In this document: in pieces, positions 13,591 through 19,224 of the stretch
Layout of the letters: each line of letters opens with the position of its first letter
Numbering within the stretch: position 1 is the stretch's first letter
NCBI GenBank assembly: GCA_946480125.1
Contig: CAMLIY010000032.1
Coordinates: forward strand, 1 to 19,224
Direction of reading: 5' to 3'
DNA length: 19,224 bases
DNA from: an uncultured Asticcacaulis sp.
GTDB taxonomy: Bacteria > Pseudomonadota > Alphaproteobacteria > Caulobacterales > Caulobacteraceae
Made by a program: the position numbers and the translations under genes
Notes under the pieces: generated by a model
The model's database searches: none
What the model saw: only the letters and a program-made list of their open reading frames with translations
Told to the model about the DNA's origin: nothing

Positions 13591-14184
13591 GTGAGATATT
13601 CCCTGGACACAACCGATGGCGGGCCGTTTGCAATACCGATGACGAGCCTGCTGACAGACGAACACCTCATGGCGCAGGTGGTGCGGGGGGAGTCCGTCGC
13701 TTTCCGGCAACTGGCTGGCCGCTACCTGGGCCGTGCCTATGCTATTGCTTTCCGCCTGCTGCAAAACCGCGAAGACGCCGAGGAAGTCGCACAGGAAGCC
13801 ATCTCAAGGGTCTGGCAAAAGGCGGCCGCCTTTGATCCGTCACGCAGCGCTTTTGGCACCTGGTTTTACCGCATCGTTTCCAATGCCGCACTTGATCGGC
13901 TGCGCCGGCGAAAACCGCCCTCCGAAAATCTCGACGACTACACAGAGCGTTTGAGCGACACCGCCCCGACCGGCGAAGATTTGCGGATCAGGGCCGATTC
14001 CTCACGCCACCTTAAACAGGCCATAGCCACCCTGCCACCGACACAGCAAATGGCCCTCACCCTTGTCTATTACGAAGAGTTTTCGCAAGCCGAGGCGGCC
14101 CGCATCATGAACACCACCACCAGCGCCCTGGAAGCCCTTCTGTTCCGCGGAAAGAAGGCTTTGAAGCAGAGATTGACCGCATGA
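13591..14184 (+). CDS. ECF (sigma-70 family) RNA polymerase sigma factor
   Basis: A 197-residue ECF sigma factor. The sigma2 region spans about 37-107 (FRQLAGRYLGRAYAIAFR, DAEEVAQEAISRVW, FGTWFYRIVSNAALDRLRRR). Sigma4 spans about 138-190, with the helix-turn-helix EFSQAEAARIMNTTTSALEALLFRGKKAL. The start is uncertain: GTG at 13591 is taken here, and ATG at 13639 would give a shorter, family-typical N-terminus (MTSLLTDEHLM). The stop overlaps the next gene's ATG by 4 nt. The order sigma, small one-span membrane protein, periplasmic sensor resembles the metal-responsive CnrH/CnrY/CnrX system of Cupriavidus, with similar protein sizes. The regulon is unknown. Confidence 0.93.
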   Translation: MRYSLDTTDGGPFAIPMTSLLTDEHLMAQVVRGESVAFRQLAGRYLGRAYAIAFRLLQNREDAEEVAQEAISRVWQKAAAFDPSRSAFGTWFYRIVSNAALDRLRRRKPPSENLDDYTERLSDTAPTGEDLRIRADSSRHLKQAIATLPPTQQMALTLVYYEEFSQAEAARIMNTTTSALEALLFRGKKALKQRLTA

Positions 14185-14480
14185 CAGACCGTCTTGATCC
14201 CGAATTGAAGTCCCTGTTGCAAAAGTGGGAGATCGATGCTCCCGCGCCGGATATGCATGCGCGCCTGATCAACGAGGCGCTGCGCCTCCCGCAACAGAAG
14301 CCATGGCGGCAGGCGGCAACGGAAAACATAATGCGCGCCATGACCGAATGGCAGTACGCCATCGGTTACAAGCTTGCGGCTCTGGCCGGATGCGCCGCGC
14401 TCGGTCTCGGCATCGGCATCGCCGCTGGCGAAAGCCTGGATATTGCCGGTGTGGCCCTGATGGCGGGTATAGGAGGCTAA
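14181..14480 (+). CDS. Small membrane protein, putative anti-sigma factor
   Basis: A 99-residue protein with a cytosolic N-terminal part of about 60 residues and one hydrophobic segment at about 61-82 (IGYKLAALAGCAALGLGIGIAAG), followed by a short hydrophobic tail. It overlaps the ECF sigma gene by 4 nt and is followed after a GGAGG ribosome binding site by a membrane-anchored periplasmic protein. The N-terminal motif DPELKSLLQKWEIDAPAPDMHARLINEALR resembles short sigma-binding tails of anti-sigma factors, but no zinc-binding HxxxCxxC motif is present. The assignment rests on position and topology, as for CnrY (about 95 residues). Confidence 0.68.
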   Translation: MTDRLDPELKSLLQKWEIDAPAPDMHARLINEALRLPQQKPWRQAATENIMRAMTEWQYAIGYKLAALAGCAALGLGIGIAAGESLDIAGVALMAGIGG

Positions 14481-14481
14481 G

Positions 14482-14925
14482 GTGAGGACCAACTGGAAAA
14501 CAGGCGCCGCCATAGCCGTATTGCTCGCCTTGAATGTGCTTCAGGGCGCCGTTTTGGCCGGCCTCTTTATCAAAGCAGAGATGGCCCGGCATGACGCCGC
14601 GCCGATCACTCTCAGCGAAGCCCATATCGCCCGGATGCCAGCGCCGACCCAGGCGGCGGTCAAGGCCAGCCTGGCCGATGCCCGGCCTGTGCTGCGCGCG
14701 CGCCTTAAAGAGGTTCGAAAGGCCCGCCGCGATCTGAAACACTATATTGCCAGCCCGCACTATAACCGCGCTGAAGCGCAGAAACGCTTCGCCGCCCTGC
14801 GCGAAAAGAATAATCAAGCGCAGATCGTGGCGCAGGATATGCTGCTCAACGCCGCCGACAAGCTGCCGCCGGCCGATCGCGCAGATGTGGTTCAGGCGAT
14901 CAGCGAGGATGATACGTCGAATTAG
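14482..14925 (+). CDS. Membrane-anchored periplasmic heavy-metal-sensor-like protein
   Basis: A 147-residue protein with an N-terminal span at about 8-30 (GAAIAVLLALNVLQGAVLAGLFI) and a helical, Ala/Arg-rich periplasmic domain, matching in topology and size the CnrX / 'heavy-metal resistance' (CpxP-like) sensors. It starts at GTG 14482, preceded by GGAGG (14471-14475). Histidines are few (H37, H48, H87, H93) and do not show the HxxxH arrangement of CnrX, so the sensed signal may not be nickel or cobalt. It probably acts with the small membrane protein to hold or release the ECF sigma factor. Its stop TAG overlaps the stop of the convergent Lrp gene. Confidence 0.75.
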   Translation: MRTNWKTGAAIAVLLALNVLQGAVLAGLFIKAEMARHDAAPITLSEAHIARMPAPTQAAVKASLADARPVLRARLKEVRKARRDLKHYIASPHYNRAEAQKRFAALREKNNQAQIVAQDMLLNAADKLPPADRADVVQAISEDDTSN

Positions 14926-15386
14926 CCCATCTTTACGGTGCGGATCGAGAAACTCGACGCCAGTTTCGACACGCCCGGCATGATCGACAGCACGTCGCGG
15001 TGGACGTCTTCGTAGGACAGGCTTTCACGCAGGACAATTTTCAGCAGGTAATCCGCCTCGCCCGACATAAGGTGGCATTCTTCGATAGCCGCACAGGCCA
15101 GAGCCGCCTTCTCGAACTTCTCGAATGTTTCGCGGCGCTGGTCGGTAAGTGTCACATGCACGAACACCGTGCCCTGCTTTCCCTGAACATTTTCGGCGAT
15201 GACGGCGCGATAGCCGGTGATGACACCCTTTTGCTCCAGAATCTTGACCCGGCGGTGCGCCGCGGAAGGACTGAGGCCCACCGCTTCGCCAAGATCGGCC
15301 GAGGTCGCACGCGCGTCAGTGCGCAAAACCTTGATCAATTCGCGGTCAAACGAATCAAGGTCGGAAAATTTGTCGCTATTTGCCAT
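14922..15386 (-). CDS. Lrp/AsnC family transcriptional regulator
   Basis: A 154-residue Lrp/AsnC-type feast/famine regulator. The N-terminal helix-turn-helix runs FDRELIKVLRTDARATSADLGEAVGLSPSAAHRRVKILEQKGVITGY at about 13-59. The C-terminal RAM (ligand/oligomer) domain contains AIEECHLMSGEADYLLKIVLRE. The frame is open to 15497, but the ATG at 15386 gives the family-standard N-terminus. GGGAGG sits about 16 nt upstream, rather far for a ribosome binding site. A candidate promoter places transcription start almost on the ATG. It is divergent from the secreted phosphatase gene and convergent with the ECF operon. The amino-acid effector is unknown. Confidence 0.92.
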   Translation of the reverse strand: MANSDKFSDLDSFDRELIKVLRTDARATSADLGEAVGLSPSAAHRRVKILEQKGVITGYRAVIAENVQGKQGTVFVHVTLTDQRRETFEKFEKAALACAAIEECHLMSGEADYLLKIVLRESLSYEDVHRDVLSIMPGVSKLASSFSIRTVKMG

Positions 15387-15393
15387 GGTTTTG

Positions 15394-15422
15394 AGAATAT
15401 ATCCTCCCGCCAGCCAAATCAA
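15394..15422 (-). promoter_or_regulatory. Candidate promoter of the Lrp gene (possibly leaderless)
   Basis: On the minus strand TTGATT (15417-15422) and TATTCT (15394-15399) are separated by 17 bp; each matches the sigma70 consensus at four of six positions. The expected start point is within a base or two of the ATG at 15386, giving a leaderless or near-leaderless message. The evidence is weak. Confidence 0.3.
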
Positions 15423-15612
15423 CGTACAAAATTTCAAAAACCACCGCTTCATACGGACGATCGTGCTCACGATTTTCAAGCCATAGCCAGTGAACAACTT
15501 GGCTGCCGATCATTCGCGTAAAAGTCATTTTTCACATAACACCGTGCCTTACATCAAAGTGTCACGGTTCGGACTTTAAGTGACGGAAAGCGCGTTATGA
15601 GGAGAGTCCGTG

Positions 15613-17469
15613 ATGATGAAAATCCATAATTTGACCCGCCACCTGTGCCTGGCCATGTTCGGTTTTCTCGTCAGCGCGGGCATGAGTGACGCTGCCGATA
15701 AACCCCGCAATATTATCATCTTCGTCGCGGACGGCCTGCGCTACGGCATCGTCAATCAGGATACCGCGCCGACCTTTTTTGACATTCAGAAAAAAGGCGT
15801 CGATTTCCGCAATTCGCATTCGCTCTACCCGACCGTCACCACCACCAATGCTTCGGCCATCGCCACCGGCCATGGCATAGGCGACACCGGCGAATGGTCG
15901 AATTCGCTGGCTCTGCCCCCCTTGAAATATGAACCCGGCTCGGTTCATTTCATGGAAAACGACGCCATCCTGAAAGAAACCAACGGTCTTTACGGCAACA
16001 ACTACCTCAACGAGATGAGCCTGCTGGCCCTGGCGCGGCAAAATCATTACCAGACCGCGGCCATTGGCAAGGAAGGCCCGGTCCTGATTCAGGACATCAC
16101 CGCGGCCGATGGCGCCAGCACCATCTTCATCGATGACTCGACCGGCACCCGCTGGGAAAAGAACCACGCCATTCCGGTGGCGGCCGATGTGATGCAGGCC
16201 ATAAAAGATGCCGGTCTGGAAACCGAAGCGCGTGACCGGGGCCTCAATCAATCCGCCGGCGCCTACAACATGCCCGGCGTGATGGTCGCCAATATCTATC
16301 AGCAACAGTGGTTTACCGATGTAACCACCAAGGTGATCCTGCCCCGCTTTGTGGCGGCGGGTCAGCCCTTCGCGCTTGTCTACTGGTCGCGCGACCCGGA
16401 CGGCACACAACATAACACCGGCGACAGTCTCAACAAACTCTCCCCCGGCATCAATGGCCCGACCTCTCTGGCCGCCGTGCGAAACGCCTCGGACAATCTG
16501 CAAGCTTTGATTACCAGGCTGAAAGAGCTGGGCGTCTACGACAATACCGATATCTTCGTCACCGCCGATCACGGCTTCTCGACCATCGCCCGCCAGTCGA
16601 AGACCTCTTTCGCAGGCAAGCACGCCTATCCCGATGACACGGTGAAAGGCTATCTGCCGGAAGGCTTCCTCGCCATCGACCTGGCGAAGGCGCTGAACCT
16701 GCCTCTGCTCGATGCCTATAAAACGCCGATCGATATAGACAAGGGTGAGCATCCGCACAACTATTCAGCCATAGGCGGCAATGCCGGGCAGCCCGATATA
16801 CTGGCGGTAGGTTCCGGCGGTTCCGAACTGCTTTTTCTCGATCCGGCCAAGGCAAAAGACCTGGCACCCAGGATTATCGCCGCCCTGACACAGCAAGACT
16901 ATGTGGCGGCCCTGTTTGTCGATGATGAACTGGGGTCCATTGCGGGCACACTTCCCATGAGCGCCGTGGGCCTGCGCGGCGGCGCCCTGACGCCCCGCCC
17001 CGCCATCTATGTCAGCTTCGCCGATTATGCCTTGCCGTCCTGTCTGAAAAAATGGCATCAGCCCGAACTCTGCTCGGTAATGATAAATGACACCAACCTG
17101 CAACAGGGCCAGGGCAATCACGGCGGCTTCACCCGCGCCAATACACGCAATTTCATGGCGGCCATCGGACCCGATTTCAAAGCCGGTTATGCCGATCAGT
17201 CACCGGTCTCCAATGCGGATATCACCCCGACCCTGGCGCATATCCTTGGCTTCGATCTGCCGTCAAAGGGATCGCTGAAAGGTCGTGTCATCGGTGAGGC
17301 TCTGAGCACCGGCCCCGCCACAACCGACAGCACCCCCCATGTCACGCGATCTAAACCCGCCGCCAATGGCTTCACCACGGTTTTGGAAAGCCAGACCGTA
17401 GATAACGAGTTCTATTTCGATGCCGCAGGCATGCCGGGACGTGTCGTCGGCCTCAAGACGACCAGATAA
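15613..17469 (+). CDS. Secreted alkaline-phosphatase-superfamily phosphodiesterase/nucleotide pyrophosphatase
   Basis: A 618-residue exported protein. The signal peptide is clear: basic start, hydrophobic stretch LCLAMFGFLVSAGM, and a probable cleavage near SDAADK at about residue 28. The mature part matches the type I phosphodiesterase/nucleotide pyrophosphatase branch of the alkaline phosphatase superfamily. Metal ligands include D40 (FVADGLR), D263 and H267 (DPDGTQH, the DxxxH pair), D319-H320 (TADHGF) and a late His in NHGGF. The candidate nucleophile is T76 in LYPTVTTTNASAIATGH. It is longer than typical family members of about 400 residues. GAGGAG (15598-15603) supports ATG 15613; GTG 15610 is also in frame. 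It is divergent from the Lrp regulator, which may control it. The substrate (nucleotide, phosphodiester or phospholipid) is unknown. Confidence 0.85.
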   Translation: MMKIHNLTRHLCLAMFGFLVSAGMSDAADKPRNIIIFVADGLRYGIVNQDTAPTFFDIQKKGVDFRNSHSLYPTVTTTNASAIATGHGIGDTGEWSNSLALPPLKYEPGSVHFMENDAILKETNGLYGNNYLNEMSLLALARQNHYQTAAIGKEGPVLIQDITAADGASTIFIDDSTGTRWEKNHAIPVAADVMQAIKDAGLETEARDRGLNQSAGAYNMPGVMVANIYQQQWFTDVTTKVILPRFVAAGQPFALVYWSRDPDGTQHNTGDSLNKLSPGINGPTSLAAVRNASDNLQALITRLKELGVYDNTDIFVTADHGFSTIARQSKTSFAGKHAYPDDTVKGYLPEGFLAIDLAKALNLPLLDAYKTPIDIDKGEHPHNYSAIGGNAGQPDILAVGSGGSELLFLDPAKAKDLAPRIIAALTQQDYVAALFVDDELGSIAGTLPMSAVGLRGGALTPRPAIYVSFADYALPSCLKKWHQPELCSVMINDTNLQQGQGNHGGFTRANTRNFMAAIGPDFKAGYADQSPVSNADITPTLAHILGFDLPSKGSLKGRVIGEALSTGPATTDSTPHVTRSKPAANGFTTVLESQTVDNEFYFDAAGMPGRVVGLKTTR

Positions 17470-17558
17470 CGGACGCTTATTTGCTTGGCGTTTATGGAAT
17501 TGTGCCACATAGTCTCTGCCTGAAGACAAGAAAAGCCTTCGAAAAGCAGGAAGAGACC

Positions 17559-18047
17559 ATGGCCCGGACCGTCCGGATACGTCGTATCGACGTTGACGAA
17601 TTGGAAATTGTACGCGAACTGGCTCTGATTATCTGGCCGAAATGCTACCGGAACATCATTGGTCCCGATCGGGTCGACGCCATGCTGGCCGTCCTCTACG
17701 CCACCGACACGCTGGAAAGCGAAATGCTGGAAGATAACCATGTCTTCTGGATAGCGCGAGTCAACGAAATGGATGTGGGCTATGCGTCCGCCTATGTGGA
17801 TGGCGAACGCCTGTGGCTGAAAAAACTGTATGTACGTGATGAGTTTCGGGGGCTGGGCCTCGGCAAGGAACTGATCGAGGCGGCGCTTAGCCATTTTACA
17901 GCACGAGAACTGGCACTCTATGTCAACAAGGACAATACGCCGGCAATCAATTATTATTTACGCTCAGGTTTTCATGTTGAGTCCGAGGTGCCTGTGCAGA
18001 TGGGACCATATAGATTTACGGATTATGTGATGCAGCGGGCGCTGTAA
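17559..18047 (+). CDS. GNAT family N-acetyltransferase (paralogue 1)
   Basis: A 162-residue GNAT acetyltransferase. The acetyl-CoA binding motif A is KKLYVRDEFRGLGLGKELI with RGLGLGK at 97-103. The C-terminal motif B region has LYVNKDNTPAINYYLRSGF. AGGAAG (17548-17553) precedes the ATG at 17559; the frame is open from 17481 but the upstream part has no start signal. It is paralogous to the next gene: the two proteins align without gaps over the first 103 residues, sharing the unusual ELxIVRxLALxIWPKxYR segment. The acceptor is unknown. Confidence 0.87.
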   Translation: MARTVRIRRIDVDELEIVRELALIIWPKCYRNIIGPDRVDAMLAVLYATDTLESEMLEDNHVFWIARVNEMDVGYASAYVDGERLWLKKLYVRDEFRGLGLGKELIEAALSHFTARELALYVNKDNTPAINYYLRSGFHVESEVPVQMGPYRFTDYVMQRAL

Positions 18048-18317
18048 CTTAAGCCTGATTGATGACGCAAATCGGATGCTGGCCCTTTTCCCTTCGGCAT
18101 CGCCACGCGCATGACGGGAAATACAGACGCATAACAAACCCGTTACCGTTCATTTAGCAACTTAACCGCGCAGACCTTGTGTGTTAACCTCTACTAATAT
18201 CTGATTAAAAAGCGCGACAAGGAAAACTCGCCCTATTTCTGCGCGAATTATAGAGTCTTCTAAGCCTATCTGAGGATGAGCCTTCCCCTTCTCACCTAGA
18301 AGCCATGGAGCCACACC
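18048..18317. other. 270-nt gap between the two GNAT genes
   Basis: No convincing gene was found. It contains AT-rich DNA with two TTAACC direct repeats 22 bp apart (18162-18167 and 18184-18189) and a TAATAT (18195-18200). No -35/-10 pair with correct spacing could be assigned. The spacing of the TTAA motifs does not fit a CtrA site (TTAA-N7-TTAA). The region presumably holds the promoter of the second acetyltransferase. Confidence 0.4.
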
Positions 18318-18839
18318 ATGACCCTGACGCCGCAAACCCGACCCATATCCGTTTCAGAACTCGATATCGTTCGCGATCTCGCTTTGCAGATCTGGCCCAA
18401 GTCCTATCGCGCCAGCATACCGCCCGATCAGATAGACCGGCTGGTCAGCCAGACCTTTGATCGCGACAGACTGGAAGACGATATCATGCAACGCGGGCAT
18501 GTCTTCTTCATCATTCGCGTCGGCCGTGTCGATGTCGGCTTCTGCTCGGCGCACCTCGAAGGTACGCGCATCTGGATCACAAAGCTGTGCGTCATGGCCG
18601 ATTTCCGCGGATTTGGCCTGGGTAAGGCACTGATCCATGCCGCGCAGGATTATTTCGCGCCGGCCGAAGATGTCGTCATGTGCATTCACAAGGACCATGA
18701 TACAGCCGTCAATTTCTGTTTGCGCAGCGGCTTCAAGATTACCCGGGAAATTCCTTCGGACCTTGACGACCTGACGGATTATGTAATGCATAAGCCAATG
18801 CCGCACACACAAAGTACAACGCAGATGTGCGCGGCCTAG
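18318..18839 (+). CDS. GNAT family N-acetyltransferase (paralogue 2)
   Basis: A 173-residue GNAT acetyltransferase, paralogue of the preceding gene. Motif A is TKLCVMADFRGFGLGKALI with RGFGLGK at 97-103, the same position as in paralogue 1, and VNFCLRSGF matches motif B. Both share SELDIVRDLALQIWPKSYR-like N-termini and the HVFFIIRVGRVDVGF strand pair. It differs in being richer in Cys and in having a polar C-terminal tail (PHTQSTTQMCAA). It is separated from paralogue 1 by 270 nt, so it is probably transcribed on its own. The acceptor is unknown. Confidence 0.86.
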   Translation: MTLTPQTRPISVSELDIVRDLALQIWPKSYRASIPPDQIDRLVSQTFDRDRLEDDIMQRGHVFFIIRVGRVDVGFCSAHLEGTRIWITKLCVMADFRGFGLGKALIHAAQDYFAPAEDVVMCIHKDHDTAVNFCLRSGFKITREIPSDLDDLTDYVMHKPMPHTQSTTQMCAA

Positions 18840-19014
18840 CCTTGTTCAGCAATTATTATAAGCGCATGACCCCAACTTACCGTATGCAGATTGCGGTATT
18901 TATCGCCGCCTCTTCCAGCCCTCTTTAAATTGCGTTAGAAAGGGCCACATAGGAGCGGCGTAGGGGGCGCATATGGCGTTCTCCTGCGCATTGGGCAACA
19001 AAGGAGCGCCTTTC

Positions 19015-19224
19015 ATGACATTCTCACGTTTTCTTGGTTCGCGTATACTCGGCCTTGCCGCTGTTGCCGGTCTTGCGTTGAGCCTCGCCAGTTGCGGGGT
19101 CAACAATATCCCGACCAAGGAAGAACAGGCCAAGCAATCCTGGGCGGATGTCCAGAATGCGTATCAGAACCGCGCCGACCTGATTCCCAACCTCGTCGCC
19201 ACCGTCAAGGGTGCGGCGGCTCAT
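19015..19224 (+). CDS. LemA-family lipoprotein, 3' truncated by the window end
   Basis: The first 70 codons of a LemA-family protein. The N-terminus has a signal sequence with a lipobox, LSLASC, placing the lipidated Cys at residue 27, so it is a predicted lipoprotein. The downstream NNIPTKEEQAKQSWADVQNAY and QNRADLIPNLVATVKGAAAH segments are the family signature. AAGGAG (19001-19006) lies 8 nt before the ATG. In many bacteria lemA is followed by a TPM-domain (YgcG-type) gene, which would lie outside this window. The reading frame runs off the end without a stop. Confidence 0.9.
   Translation, partial: MTFSRFLGSRILGLAAVAGLALSLASCGVNNIPTKEEQAKQSWADVQNAYQNRADLIPNLVATVKGAAAH

Noticed and set aside
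15387..15497. N-terminal extension of the Lrp frame with a hydrophobic segment
   Set aside because: The extra 37 residues are unlike any Lrp protein and cover the likely promoter; ATG 15386 matches the family start.
15490..15609. Pho box upstream of the phosphatase
   Set aside because: TGTCAC occurs once near 15561, but the second correctly spaced repeat expected of a Pho box is absent.
18162..18208. CtrA binding site (TTAA-N7-TTAA) before the second GNAT gene
   Set aside because: Three TTAA copies are present but spaced by 17-18 bp, not 7.

Overview
The window looks like chromosomal DNA of an alphaproteobacterium, most likely Caulobacterales and possibly Asticcacaulis-like. This is an inference from the fairly GC-rich coding DNA, the two DUF465/YdcH-type genes, the FHS sugar transporter joined to amino-sugar genes, and compact gene packing with many 1-4 nt overlaps. 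No rRNA, tRNA, insertion sequence, phage gene or CRISPR array was seen.

Layout. (1) 1-888: the 3' end of putA, with a tiny convergent membrane-protein gene (751-888, minus strand) whose stop codon overlaps the putA stop. (2) 889-1170: a regulatory region with palindromes, a 9-G run and a good sigma70-type promoter overlapped by an 8+8 bp inverted repeat. (3) 1171-11423: ten plus-strand genes forming one catabolic block. The first part is a 'D-amino-acid-like' set: RidA, an SDR dehydrogenase, a D-serine-dehydratase-type PLP enzyme and an N-acyl-D-amino-acid deacylase. The second part is an N-acetylglucosamine (GlcNAc) set: FHS transporter, BadF-type kinase, CutC-family protein, GntR/UTRA regulator, SIS-type glucosamine-6-phosphate deaminase and NagA. 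(4) 11456-13033: a minus-strand operon of ubiX, a TIGR02444-family gene and an extended DUF465 gene. (5) 13190-13387: a stand-alone short DUF465 gene with a leader hairpin and a strong terminator. (6) 13591-14925: a three-gene ECF sigma, small membrane protein and periplasmic sensor operon with a CnrH/CnrY/CnrX-like layout. (7) 14922-15386: an Lrp/AsnC regulator (minus), divergent from a secreted phosphodiesterase/phosphatase (15613-17469). (8) 17559-18839: two paralogous GNAT acetyltransferases. (9) 19015 onward: the start of a LemA-family lipoprotein, cut by the window end.

How block 3 may work. The GlcNAc half gives a standard route: uptake, phosphorylation to GlcNAc-6-P, deacetylation by NagA, then deamination and isomerisation to fructose-6-P. 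The four upstream genes are what would be needed to treat N-acetyl-D-glucosaminate, the C1-oxidised form of GlcNAc, as an N-acetyl-D-amino acid: deacetylation, PLP-dependent ammonia elimination, and RidA-assisted hydrolysis of the imine to 2-keto-3-deoxygluconate. Chemistry of this kind has been described for oxidised chitin in marine Gammaproteobacteria. Here it appears fused to the GlcNAc operon in a probable alphaproteobacterium, with an SDR present and no visible KDG kinase. This is the main candidate for a little-described system in the window. The substrate assignment is inference; the gene families are read directly from the sequence.
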